From Diospyros lotus (taxonomy: Eukaryota > Streptophyta > Magnoliopsida > Ericales > Ebenaceae), in contig NC_068338.1 of the NCBI RefSeq assembly GCF_014633365.1, forward strand, positions 21,276,616 to 21,340,615: 64,000 bases of DNA, given 5' to 3'. Under the pieces are notes generated by a model that was not told the origin of the DNA, ran no database searches, and saw only the letters and a list, made by a program, of their open reading frames with translations. A program made the position numbers and the translations under genes. This document shows, one piece after another, positions 10,900 to 20,817 of the stretch. The first letter of the stretch is position 1. Each line of letters begins with the position of its first letter.

Positions 10900-13632
10900 T
10901 GTAATGACCCGTTAAAAGGCCTAGTATTTATTCAAGAATTATTTAATTAATTGTTGAAGTTTTTGATTAAGAGATTTTGCCAATTAATTATTTAATGTGG
11001 CAATTTAGAGATTTTGAAGGAAAAGAATAGTATTTATTTCTTTAATGTTGGAGTTAAAAGAATTTGCCAATGTGGCAATCTAGTAATTTTTAATTGAGAG
11101 AATAGTATTTAAATAGCATTTAAAGAGCATTTAATTCTAGTTATTTATTGTGGAAATTAAATGCAAAGGCATGAAGGTAATTTTGGAGTTTTATTATTTG
11201 AGAGTTTTAATAATAATTTTTGTATTATTATTAATTAAATGGGATTATGTATTTAAAGGAGAATGAGAATCCATGTATGAGATGGATTTGGATTAAGAGT
11301 CTCCTAGTCCTAATAGGAGAAGGTTTTGAGAGTCTCCAAGTTCAATTGGGAAAGGGATTCCAAGTTATAAAAGGAAAAAGATCTAGGACTTTATGTCTAT
11401 ATATAGAGCCCATTAGCTTGGCTTTTCTTCACGCCGTGTGAAGAACAGAAAGGTCAAGAGATAGCAGAGACTTGCTAGAGTCTTCAGGATCGCTCCAGGG
11501 TTCGATCAGAGAGTTCTATCAGGCAAGTATTCTTCCTGTAATTCCTTCCATTACAGGTTCTTTTCAGTTATTTCCAGATTATCCAGTATCATTGTTCAAT
11601 TTTCAGTTTATATCAACCAGCAGATACGTATATATATATAACTATATACGTTACAGTGAGTTTTCTAGGCAGTTCATGCATGTTTAATACAGCGATTCAA
11701 GTTAATATCATCGTTGAATCATCTCTAGAATTGTTTCAAATCAGTTAGGACTTGTTTTCCCAAGTTTTAATTCAGAATGGTATAGTTTTATTAAGATTTG
11801 TTTAAGAACAGAGTCTCTGTGAGCGTTCGTCTCTGGGTTTAAAAGTTGCAGATATCCGGATGAGTTCTTCCATATCCGGATAAATTTTTCAAAGCTTGTG
11901 AGTAGCATTCGGATGGAATAGAGTCTATCCGGATGAGTCAAAATTTTTATGTGAGTGACATCCGGATGGCCCTTGGGCATATCCGGATGGCTTTAGCTAT
12001 ATATCCAAATGGTTTGTATCACATTCGGATGAGTAAAATGCTTATTGTGAGTAATATCCATGATAGCTCTTGTTCATATTCGGATAGCCCAGTAATATCC
12101 AAATGCTTCGTTTTCGTATTCGAATGTGTCCAGCAGTGATTGTGAGTAGTATCCGGATGCCTTGAGTCGTATTCGGATGTGACTAGTTGTTGTGAGTGAT
12201 ATCCGGATGTTTCGTGTTGTATCCGGATGAGTCTAAGACTTTCTGCGAGTAATATCCGGATACCTTGTATCATATCCGGATGTATCTAAAGTTCATCGAG
12301 TATGATATCCGGATGGTTTGTTTATACATCCAGATAGGTCAAGATAATATCCGGATGTCTCTCCTGATATCCGGATGCCTCCCCCAAAAAGTTGAATTTT
12401 TCATTCAAATAGTCTCCAGTTATATCCGAATGCATCAGTAAGATATCCGAATGACCAGAATCATATTCGGATGTCCTAGTTCGTATCCGAATACATCCCA
12501 GCATATTCGAATAACTTTTGCTTTGAATGTCAATGTATCCGGATGAGCCTTCTTCATATCTGGATGTCTTTCATCATATCCGGATATGCTTCCTGATATC
12601 CGGATGACTTTTTCCAGAAATCCAATTTAGCTTCCAGTGAGTCCTAATTCAAGTTTAATTCAATTAATGTATTCAATACCTTCCAACATTGAATTCATAA
12701 GCCAGAATATGACAAGTTAAACATGCCCATACCCTAATTCATAATTCATAGAATCTTTGTATTCCAATAAATTGAAGATCCGATTGCGTGTCTAGTAGTT
12801 ATTTTGACATGTTCAGCATTATTTCGTGAAATTATGTGCATACATTGTGGTATGAGCATTTAGCATGACTTTATATGGAGCACTACATATCGTGTGCCAA
12901 CATTTATATGAGCATTGCATTGCATTGCATTATGCGCGCTAGGCGGCTTGTCCGCGGGGATCCCATCAGTTTCAGTTTCAACTCAATTTATGAGTTGCTC
13001 GCCTGGTGGCAACCAGGAGGCTAGGGGCATATTGCCCAAAGTATGTGTTTACAGTTTTTATGTTTGCAGGATTCAGATCAGTCAGGTATGTATTACAGTT
13101 ATGTGGGCCTATGAGCCAAAGTTGCATACCTGTATTTAGTTTACAGTTTATGTGCATTACATTTTTATGAATGCAATCAGACAATGATTATACAGTACAA
13201 GTTCAGTGAGTTATTTATCAGTATCGATATTCTTCGATTCAGCTTCAGTATTCTTTCCAACTTATTACTTGCTGAGCTTTTTAGTTCACCTTGTACTCTT
13301 CACCCCTCCAGGTTATAGTAGGGAAGTACCAGAAGTGGGGCCTAACAGCAGTGGTCTATAGTGTGTGTACGTGGAGCCGCTCAAGATAAAAGATGTCTGG
13401 GAGTCTGTTGAGTTCTATAGAGTTTTCTCAAATTAGATCTATTTTATATTTCAGTTGAGGGATTTTCCCTTAGACAGAGTTTGTGCTTTTTAGTCTGTAT
13501 TAACTCAGAGTTTTTATTTCAATTGATTGAGATGTTCAATTATGGTATCAGATTTCAGTTTATCAACTAATTTTATTTTATTGTCCCCAGTAGCACCTCT
13601 TCTCGAGCAGTTCTAGGAGAGGGGGTGTTACA
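10900..13632 (+). repeat. 3' LTR of element B
   Basis: It begins TGTAATGACCC and ends GGTGTTACA before the ATATC duplication. It is slightly longer than the 5' LTR because of extra ATCCGGAT units near 11985 and 12590 and a few indels. The TATA-like CTATATATAG is at 11397-11406. Its ATCCGGAT array runs from about 11849 to 12610 and shows the same kinds of transition variants at partly different sites. Confidence 0.92.
11849..12610. repeat. ATCCGGAT palindrome array in 3' LTR
   Basis: This is the counterpart of the array at 5029-5753. Compared with it, one extra motif appears in CATATCCGGATGGC near 11980 and another in CCTGATATCCGGATGAC near 12598. Several positions that are ATCCGGAT in one LTR are ATCCAAAT, ATTCGGAT or ATCCGAAT in the other, showing independent decay after insertion. 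Confidence 0.85.
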
Positions 13633-14934
13633 ATATCTCCCCATCTTCTTCCCTGGTAGCTCCATTTCCTACAACCTCCATTTCCACAGCCTCCTCTATT
13701 CCTTCTTCTTCCTTTTCTTCTTGTCCCTCCATGTGTAATAATTGTCTCCTACATTGGTGTTTGGGGGTGTACTTCTCCCCAGATCATAAGTAGTGCCCGA
13801 GCTGTTGTTTCTGTTCCACCAAAAAGGACTTCACAGAGGCTAGGTTGGGTGCAGTCTTGGGTAGTAGGTTACCCTTCTGCACCACCAGATTGCTAGACTT
13901 AGACATTCCTCCCCCACAGCCTTGTAAATTGCCCTTGGTATAACCCTTAGACATTATCCTATGCTTCTTAAAAATCACCTCCACGACTAACTCCTAAAGC
14001 CAGGCTTTCTCTGCAGCCTGTTTGATGGTGGCTGGTTGTAACATCTTAACAGTTGGTCTAAGTTCATCATTCAATTCACTGATGAAACTAGACACAAAGT
14101 ATGATTCATCCAATGCCAGGTGAGAAAGAATTAGTAAGGATTTCAACTCCTCAAGTCTAGTTTGGTAGTCCTTGACTGAACCTTGTTGCTTTAGTTTGTT
14201 GAATTCCTCATACTATGTTTGTCATGATTCTTTCCCCAAAACGAGCACAAAAATCCTCCACGAATTCATGCCAATTCAATTCTATTATCCTTTTGCTCTA
14301 GCCTTGAAACCACACATCTGCCACATCGTTAAGGTAAACGATGGCCAAATTCACCCCCTGGCTCTCTCCCACCTGATAATGTTGGAAGAACTGCTCACAA
14401 CGTCAAATCCACCATTGCAGTTTGTCACCTTCGAATGCCAGGATCTCCAGCCTCGGCATTGGAGCATGATTCTAGTTCGCATAAACTCCCCTAGTGGACG
14501 TCTCTAGCCTAAACTCCAACTGTTCCTCTGTTTCTAGAGGATTGGGAGCACGCTGTTGGATCCTTTATTCAGTTAACATCGGAGCCATGGTGGACCTTGG
14601 GGGAAAGTCCACTGGTAAGCTCGCATTAGGAAGCCAGGAAAACATACTCAAGATGGTGCTCAATTGCTAGCCAAATCCAGGAATTCCTCCTTGAGGCTCA
14701 ATACATCTTCTCAAACATTGGTAACCTCTGCTCGAACACTCTTCTCCAACAACAACATCGCCTCTCGAGTGGCCAAATTCTCTGCCCTACCATGGCTCGC
14801 CTCCTCCTGAGTTTGGCGAAGGCCTAACTCCATCGACTCCAATCGACCCTCCAACTACTCTTGATTTTGGCAAAACCCAATCTCCATCGCATCCTATCGA
14901 GTTTCCAATTGCTTCATTCTAGTTCCCTTAGCCA
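13633..14934 (-). pseudogene. Gypsy A gag
   Basis: On the minus strand the likely start codon is at 14934 (MAKGTRMKQLETRQ), followed by an N-terminal helical region (EEASHGRAENLATREAM) and capsid-like blocks. These include LDESYFVSSFISELNDELR near 14080 and ATIKQAAEKAWL near 14000. An acidic stretch (QEEKEEEGIEEAVEMEV) near 13700 precedes the element B insertion. Stops and at least two frameshifts are present. Retrotransposon gag is inferred from position and these blocks. Confidence 0.75.
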
Positions 14935-15066
14935 TCCTCTTAATCTATCAATCAACCTTGGATCAACCCAATTGCTAGGGATCGAATTTTGATGTGCAAA
15001 CTACTACCCTGAATCACCAATCACTGATCACCCAAGCGTCATGATCACAAGGCTAGAAATCGCCTT

Positions 15067-15079
15067 ACTCTAATACCAA
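15067..15079 (-). other. Primer-binding site of gypsy A
   Basis: The minus strand reads TTGGTATTAGAGT, one transition from the initiator tRNA-Met-complementary TTGGTATCAGAG. It lies about 18 bases inside the presumed LTR end, so the exact LTR boundary is uncertain. Confidence 0.7.
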
Positions 15080-15097
15080 TTATCAAATCCTCAAATT

Positions 15098-15558
15098 TGA
15101 CAAGGGGTTGTTTAGGTAGAATTGGGAATTAGAGAGAATTTGAAGGGAGAGTTCAGACAAAAAGGGAGGGAAACAACAAGAAAGAGGGAGAATGTTCGAT
15201 CGAGAGAGAGAGAAAGAGAGAGAGGTCACAAAAAAAGTGGAGGTAAAATTGGGAATTAGAGAGAATTTGGAGGGAGAGTTCAGATGGAAAGAGAGGCAAA
15301 CAACAAGGAGGGAGAATGTTCAATCGAGAGAGTGAGAGAGAGAGAGAGAGATCATAGAAAAGTGGAGGGAAAGGATTCACTTCATTCACTTGATGATCCC
15401 CATCCTTTAGCTGTCGCCTATATATAGCCCAGCAATACAGCTATCCAAAATGCACAGTCCAATGAAGCACAACCGCTATATCATCTAAGTACAAGCAATA
15501 CAAGCAGCAAGCATAAGAAAAGAAATACAATTACTCTTCTGCCCCTAGGAATGTGACA
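15098..15558 (-). repeat. 5' LTR of gypsy A
   Basis: On the minus strand it begins TGTCACATTCC at 15558 and ends CCCTTGTCA at 15098, about 461 bp. Within it 15119-15242 and 15243-15369 form a tandem duplication of about 125 bp that includes (GA)n tracts, so a long CT-rich stretch appears on the minus strand. A TATA-like CTATATATAGGCG context lies near 15420. The LTR abuts RTE LINE sequence at 15559. Confidence 0.7.
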
Positions 15559-15657
15559 CTCGATTTCTCTTCTTTATCTTTTGCTTAGTTTCTCTCTCCC
15601 AAAGTTTCATAATTTCATCCACCATCCTTTTTTATTTAAGGATCATAATAAATAATT

Positions 15658-16616
15658 GGATAAATTACACTGACCACCCTTGAGTTTTGGTAAAAAAAAA
15701 AAAAAAAAACAACACCCTTGATGTTTGGGAAATAATGAAGACCCTCTTACTATTCAAAAAATAGATAGACCATTGTACCCTTTATGACTTAAACTATTTC
15801 TCTCTCCCCCTCCTATCTCTCTCGCTGGTATTGCTCCTTATTAGAGAACAACCATGGTTGTCTCTTTATTGCCTGTTGTCAATTGTCTCTCTCTCTTTCT
15901 CACTCCTCTCCCTCTCTTCCATTCAATTCTATAAAAAATCTCTTCCATTCAATTCTATAAAAAACCTAAGCTACTGTTAAACTAATTATGCCCTAAGCCA
16001 TCACCAAACAATCTACAACAAACCACAATGGCACCAGTAACCTCATCTCTCTTAAGATTCAACAACAAAAAAGAGCTCTATCTCTCTCTCTCTAGGCCAA
16101 TGGGGTTTCTGCAACCCTATCAATAATGATAGGGTTGTAGAAACCGCATCAGTAATGGTGCTGATAGAAACCCCATCATCAATGGGCTTTGTTTCTCTCG
16201 CTTCAACAACCTATTCTCTCTCTCTCTCTCTCTCTCAATAGCCCCATCACCTTGGGGCTTTTGCAACCCCATCAACGATTATGGGCCTGCATAAACCCCA
16301 TCAATGTCAGGGCTCTATAATCTACATTCTCTATCTTTCTATCTCAACTCTCTCCCTTTATCTCACCAAGAAGGAACAAGTGATGGGTTCCTTCATAGGT
16401 AATTCTCTCTCTCTAATTTCTCTATAATATATGACAGAGAAAGAAAGGAGAGATAAAAGGTATTTTTGACATTTTAGAAAAAATTAACAACCATTTTTTA
16501 ACGAGGGGAAAGTGAAGCACTCTAAGAACCTCAAGGGAGGCATTTGTCATTTTTCAACTGTTAAGGGTGCCTGCGTCTTTTTTGTTAAACCTCAGGACGC
16601 TCGGTATAATTTACCC
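15658..16616. mobile_element. Non-autonomous Mutator-like element
   Basis: A 959 bp insert is flanked by a perfect 9 bp duplication TAAATAATT (15649-15657 and 16617-16625). Its ends are inverted repeats of about 40 bp: GGATAAATTACACTGACC at the left, and GGGTAAATTATACCGAGC reading inward from the right. A 9 bp duplication is typical of Mutator-like elements. The interior is low-complexity (CT)n and poly-A sequence with no transposase reading frame. Confidence 0.75.
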
Positions 16617-16957
16617 TAAATAATTTCATTATCCAAAAAATGCCCTCTTTTCCCTTGTATTTCCCATATTTCTATTAGGATGTCATCAGGTCCAACTGCT
16701 TTACCATTCTTCATCGTTTTCAATGCTTGCTTTATTTTGTTTGGACATATACATTTACATTTATGGAATATGTAATTCTTATCTTTCTTCGGTGTTACTA
16801 AAATGCCCTAACATAACACTTGTTTCTCTACATTCATTCAATATGTTCAAGAAATACTCTATACATCTCTCATTGATCGTAACCTCAAGAATAGATCACA
16901 AAAATAATAAGGAAACTGTGGGAACTATGAGTGAACCATACTGCACAAGGCTACTAA
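16515..16957. repeat. Long direct repeat, left copy
   Basis: This holds the right end of the MULE plus LINE sequence. It recurs at 19202-19637 with few differences. It ends in AAGGCTACTAA, where gypsy C begins. Confidence 0.88.
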
Positions 16958-16964
16958 AAAGGCA

Positions 16965-18242
16965 TTGAGTGAAGTCCCAGTGCTTGGCCTACCAAACTTT
17001 TGCAAGCCCTTTGTGTTCGAAACCGATGCTAGCAACCATGGAATAGGGGTCATCCTGTCCCAGGAGGGCAGACCATTGGCTTTCCTAAGCCACTCCCTGG
17101 CTCCCCGGCATCAAGGACTTAGCATATACGAGAAGGAGTTAATGGCAGTCCTCATGGCAGTGGAAAAGTGGCGGCATTACTTGGAAGGAAACAAATTTGT
17201 GATAAAAACGGACCATGAAAGTCTTAAATTTTTGCTACAACAACGGCTACACACTCAATTACAAAAGAAAGGCATGGCCAAGCTTATGGGATTGGATTAT
17301 GTAATCCAATTTAGAAAAGGGAAGGAGAATGTTGTAGCAGACGCCTTGTCTCGCTGCCAAGAAGAAGGAACATGTGAAGCTATCTCCGCAATTGTTCCCG
17401 ATTGGTTACAAGAAGTGACTGTCAGTTACCCTCAAGATGATTGGACAAAAGGCTTACTGGAGCAATTAAGTGTGGCCGCGCACAGCAGACCTGGATACTC
17501 ACTAAACAATGGGATACTGTGCTATAAAGGACGCCTGGTGATAGGAAACAATGAAGTATTGAAGAGAAACATCCTACAAGCACTCCATGAGTCCCCTCTC
17601 GGTGGCCATTCGGGTATCCAGAATACATACCGAAGAGTCCATCAAGTATTCTTTTGGCCTCAGCTAAAAAAATATGTCTGGAACTATGTGATGCAGTGTG
17701 ATGTGTGCAGAAGGTGTAAGCATGAGACAATAGCGCATCCCGGCCTTCTACAACCCCTACTATTACCGGACCAAGCCTGGACTAATATCACTATGGACTT
17801 TATAGAAGGGCTTCCTCGCTCAAAAGGGAAAGACTGCATCATAGTGGTGGTGGATAGGTTCTCTAAATTCAGCCACTTTCTTGATTTATCCCACCCATAC
17901 ACAGCTCAAGACGTTGCTAGAACATTCATGGATAATATAGTGAAGCTGCATGGTATACCACAGTCTATTGTGTCTGACAGAGACCGCATCTTCACTAGTC
18001 TATTTTGGAAAGAGCTAATGAAGCTGCTAGGCACTAAACTCTTAATGTCAACTGCCTATCACCCAAAAATGGATGGCCAGACCGAACGAGTAAACCAATC
18101 GCTGGAGCTATATTTGAGATATTTCAGTTTCCTACAATCTAAGGGGTGGCATAAGTGGTTAGCCGTTGCCCAATGGTGGTACAACTCAAAGTTCCACAGT
18201 TCCATTCGCATGACTCCAAACCAAGACTACTACCGGCCTTAG
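16965..18242 (+). pseudogene. Gypsy C RNase H and integrase
   Basis: A 425-codon open stretch. RNase H has FETDASNHGIGVILSQEG, LSIYEKELMAVLMAVEKWRH, TDHESLKFLLQQR and GKENVVADALSR at about residues 20-135. The integrase zinc region GGHSGIQNTYRRVHQVFFWP with CDVCRRC follows at about residues 210-255. The core carries TMDFIEGLPRS, IVSDRDRIFTS and DGQTERVNQSLELYL, so all three D-D-E residues are present. It ends abnormally after HSSIRMTP, where a deletion and frameshift join to the next segment. Confidence 0.88.
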
Positions 18243-18832
18243 CCAACCACACTACAGTGGCAACCATTGATAATTACTTGCAACACCGACAGGAAATTAT
18301 GAAGATGGTAAAGACAGAATTAGCTAAAGCCCAAAATCAAATGAAGCAAATGGCTGATCGACATCGTAGCGAATGAGAATTTGCAGTGGGAGAAGAGGTT
18401 TACCTAAAGCTCAGGCCACAACATCTCAGGGCCTTGTCTCAGCAGCCAATTTCCAAGCTCAACCCAAAATACTATGGGCCTTTTCCTATTATAGAAAGGA
18501 TTGGCGCCGTAGCCTACAAGTTACTGCTTCCGGAGGCCACACACATCCACTCGGTGTTCCACGTCTCTCTCCTCAAGAAAGCCATTGGTCAACACCCACA
18601 TAGCAGCTCGCTGCCCACCATGCCCACAACTGATAGGCAGGATCCGGTGCCTGCCGCCATCTTAGACCGAAGGGTGATCCACCGACATGGAGCCCCCCTT
18701 ATTCAAGTCCTAGTCAAGTGGTCATCTCTACATGAGGACAACAAAACTTGGGAGTATCTTCCAGAACTGCTCCAACAATTTCCAAATGCTGCTAGTCTCC
18801 TACATATTTCTTGCGGACAAGAAATGTTTTAA
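18243..18832 (+). pseudogene. Gypsy C integrase C-terminus and chromodomain-like tail
   Basis: After a frameshift near 18225 the frame continues with QEIMKMVKTELAKAQNQMKQ, then a TGA at 18374-18376. From 18386 it reads VYLKLRPQHLRALS, NPKYYGPFPIIERIGAVAY, HSVFHVSLLKKAIG and the chromodomain-like PLIQVLVKWSSLHEDNKTWE. Chromodomain tails in this position are known from chromoviruses, where they steer integration to certain chromatin. The reading frame is otherwise well kept to the stop before the polypurine tract. Confidence 0.85.
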
Positions 18833-18843
18833 GGGGCAGGGAT

Positions 18844-19201
18844 TGTTAGATAATTAGGCCAATGTATTCGGCAATAGGCCTAGATCTATTGGGCTGAGCC
18901 CATGTAAATAACAGCCTCGGTTAAATCACAGCTGGAGGAATGTTCCAGCATGTGCCGAGCAAGTTGTAAGGCAAGTGGGAGAAGGCTTAACCGTTTTTGG
19001 CGCCAACTGAGCCAAAGATCAGTATAAAAGAGTTGATCTATGCCTTTTCCCTTATGTTGAATGAAATCAGAAAATTAGTTTCCTTCTCAATTCTTCTCCC
19101 TCCTAAATTTCACTCTTCCTTCCCTCTAAAATTCTCTCAAATCCTCCCTCTCCCTTCTTTTTGCCATTCTCAATTTCACTTGTCAGGATAGGAACCTGAC
19201 A
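18844..19201 (+). repeat. 3' LTR of gypsy C
   Basis: It begins TGTTAGATAATTAGG straight after the polypurine tract and ends GGAACCTGACA. AAGCA follows at 19202-19206. The same AAGCA stands in the undisturbed MULE copy at 16515-16519, so it is the likely insertion target. Confidence 0.8.
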
Positions 19202-19637
19202 AAGCACTACTAAGAACCTCAAGGGAGGCATTTGTCATTTTTCAACTGTTAAGGGTGCCTGCGTCTTTTTGGTTAAACCTCAGGATGCTCAGTATAATTT
19301 ACCCTAAATAATTTCATTAACCAAAAAATGCTCTCTTTTCCCTTGTATTTCCCATATTTCTATTAGGATGTCATCAGGTCCAACTGCTTTACCTTTCTTC
19401 ATCGTTTTCAATGCTTGCTTTATTTTGTTTGGACATATACATTTATGGAATATGTAATTCTTATCTTTCTTCAGTTACTAAAATGCCCTAACATAACACT
19501 TGTTTCTCTACATTCATTCAATATGTTCAAGAAATACTCTATACATCTCTCATTGATTGTAATTTCAAGAATAGATCACAAAAATAATAAGGAAACTGTG
19601 GGAACTATGAGTGAACCATACTGCACAAGGCTACTAA
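19202..19637. repeat. Long direct repeat, right copy (MULE end plus RTE LINE)
   Basis: This repeats 16515-16957: the MULE right end to about 19311, the 9 bp duplication, then minus-strand RTE LINE coding text (KNGKAVGPDDILIEIW). After CTACTAA it passes into unrelated sequence (TATTATTGGC). Confidence 0.88.
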
Positions 19638-20735
19638 TATTATTGGCTTGTAATGTGGTGAGTATCATTTAAAGAGGCGTGGGTCAAACTTTAGAACATA
19701 GAATATATGAAACTGAAAGCTGAGGACCTAACAGAAATAAAAAGGGGTTCTTAAGTTCCCCAATGATGATTGAAATGCAGACTTATACATTATTTCATGC
19801 TCTCATCATGTACTCCTGTGTGTTTGTCAACCAGAATGACACGGGTGAGGATACAGACAGGTATCTTATCACCAAACCCATAAATATTAAAAAATTATAG
19901 ACTTACATGTCTAACATCTAATGATTTTTTTGTAGAAGAAAAAGGCCTATAATCAATAGAACTGAAATTCTAGTCTCTTGCACCAGTGGCTGAAGGGAAT
20001 GTCCCTTTTTCCCCTAGATTCCATTAAGTCCAAGCACATTGCTGAATGATAAAATTATCTGGTAATAGGATATTACACAATGTAGTCCACAATAAATAAA
20101 GTAAGAAAGAGGCCACGGGCCATTGGCAGACCTCTGTTTAGCCCTATTCCGTAAGTTGCTGGCTTCTGAACTCCTTCACGTTGTCCCTTTTAGCCTACCC
20201 AACTTAGCCTTCATTACAAATAAACGAAAGTTTTTTCAAAGTATCAATAAGATAGGAAACTAAGGTATGCCTTAAACAAGGGTCACACCAACACTTCACC
20301 AACATAATATAAAGGGGCTTAAAAGAGCAGCAAAGAAATCAAAGGGCTGATATCAGTGAACACTTGTAGCAGCCTTTCCCTCCCAATATCAGTAATTAAA
20401 GATCTCTCCTCCTGATATATATTTAAAGACTTATGATTTTACACAACCACACCCAATTGCTCATGCCAAATCAATGTATCACAGAGTATATATAACTTAT
20501 GCCAGAAGAAAGTATGCAATTCAAGTTCAAGATAGATTCAAGTATAGTTGAGCTGAAAGGCACTAGCAACTATGCAATGCAGATCCAACTGGTGTAGTTT
20601 TCTCGCAGCAGTGCTTTAAGTAACACTTATCAAGACTAACAGTGAAACAGAAATGATTTGACTTAACAGTTCAGTTTCAAAGTAAACAATATTGTATTCT
20701 CCAGGAATATGTATACCTGAATATATATATATGTG
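19638..20735. other. No gene recognised; presumed intron or truncated flank of HMG-CoA lyase gene
   Basis: About 1.1 kb of unique-looking, AT-rich sequence without coding blocks. I looked for the remaining HMG-CoA lyase exons (the region after VRGYV) on the minus strand and did not see them. Confidence 0.5.
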
Positions 20736-20783
20736 TGTGTGTGTGTGTAGAGAGAGAGAGAGCGAGGGGGGGGGGGGGGGGGA
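20728..20783. repeat. Compound microsatellite
   Basis: A (TA)n-(TG)n-(GA)n run followed by about 18 consecutive G lies in the presumed intron next to the last HMG-CoA lyase exon present. Confidence 0.9.
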
Positions 20784-20817
20784 ATAAAACAAGAGCTTCA
20801 AGTACAAGAATACATAC

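Larger units (their letters stand above)
4086..13632 (+). mobile_element. Element B: full-length Ty3/gypsy chromovirus (Tekay/Del-like)
   Basis: The element is bounded by TGTAA...TTACA LTR ends and a 5 bp target duplication ATATC (4081-4085 and 13633-13637). It is inserted in the gag/protease junction of gypsy A in the opposite orientation. LTRs are 4086-6762 (2677 bp) and 10900-13632 (2733 bp). The internal 4.1 kb has a primer-binding site, gag, protease, RT, RNase H, integrase, a chromodomain-like tail and a polypurine tract. Long LTRs and the tail sequence suggest the Tekay/Del lineage (inference). All coding parts contain stops, so it is no longer autonomous, but both LTRs are well preserved. 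Confidence 0.93.
1..15558 (-). mobile_element. Gypsy A: decayed Ty3/gypsy chromovirus-like element, interrupted
   Basis: This minus-strand LTR retrotransposon runs from its 5' LTR (15098-15558) through gag, protease, RT, RNase H and integrase, and leaves the window at the left edge; its 3' LTR is not seen. Its own sequence is 1-280, 1092-4085 and 13633-15558. The rest is a LINE insertion (281-1091) and the complete element B (4086-13632). Domain order PR-RT-RH-IN marks Ty3/gypsy, and the C-terminal text resembles element C, which has a chromodomain-like tail. I infer a chromovirus with short LTRs, perhaps Reina-like, but the clade is uncertain. Stops and frameshifts occur in every domain, so it is not autonomous. 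Confidence 0.9.
15559..16957 (-). mobile_element. RTE-type LINE remnant (left copy), interrupted
   Basis: The minus strand encodes INERCIEYFLNILNEC near 16850 and IKQALKTMKNGKAVGPDDI near 16710, the start of an RTE-type LINE reverse transcriptase. Near 15600, DEIMKLWERETKQKIKKR belongs further along the same domain. The MULE at 15658-16616 interrupts it, and sequence between the two blocks has been lost. The LINE has stops and is dead. The right copy (19312-19637) repeats the upstream block. Confidence 0.75.
16950..19201 (+). mobile_element. Gypsy C: 5'-truncated Ty3/gypsy chromovirus with 3' LTR
   Basis: Only the distal half of the element is present: RNase H, integrase, chromodomain-like tail, polypurine tract AAGGGGCAGGGAT (18831-18843) and a 3' LTR at 18844-19201. 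LTR, gag, protease and RT are absent upstream. The break falls within the linker before RNase H (ATKKALSEVPVLGLP) and coincides with the shared bases GGCTACTAA of the flanking LINE. It is related to gypsy A by sequence blocks. Confidence 0.85.

Noticed and set aside
15153..15389. 78-codon serine/leucine-rich frame
   Set aside because: It is low-complexity CT-rich LTR sequence of gypsy A.
19638..20735. Missing HMG-CoA lyase exons
   Set aside because: I searched the minus strand by eye for the expected downstream blocks and saw none.
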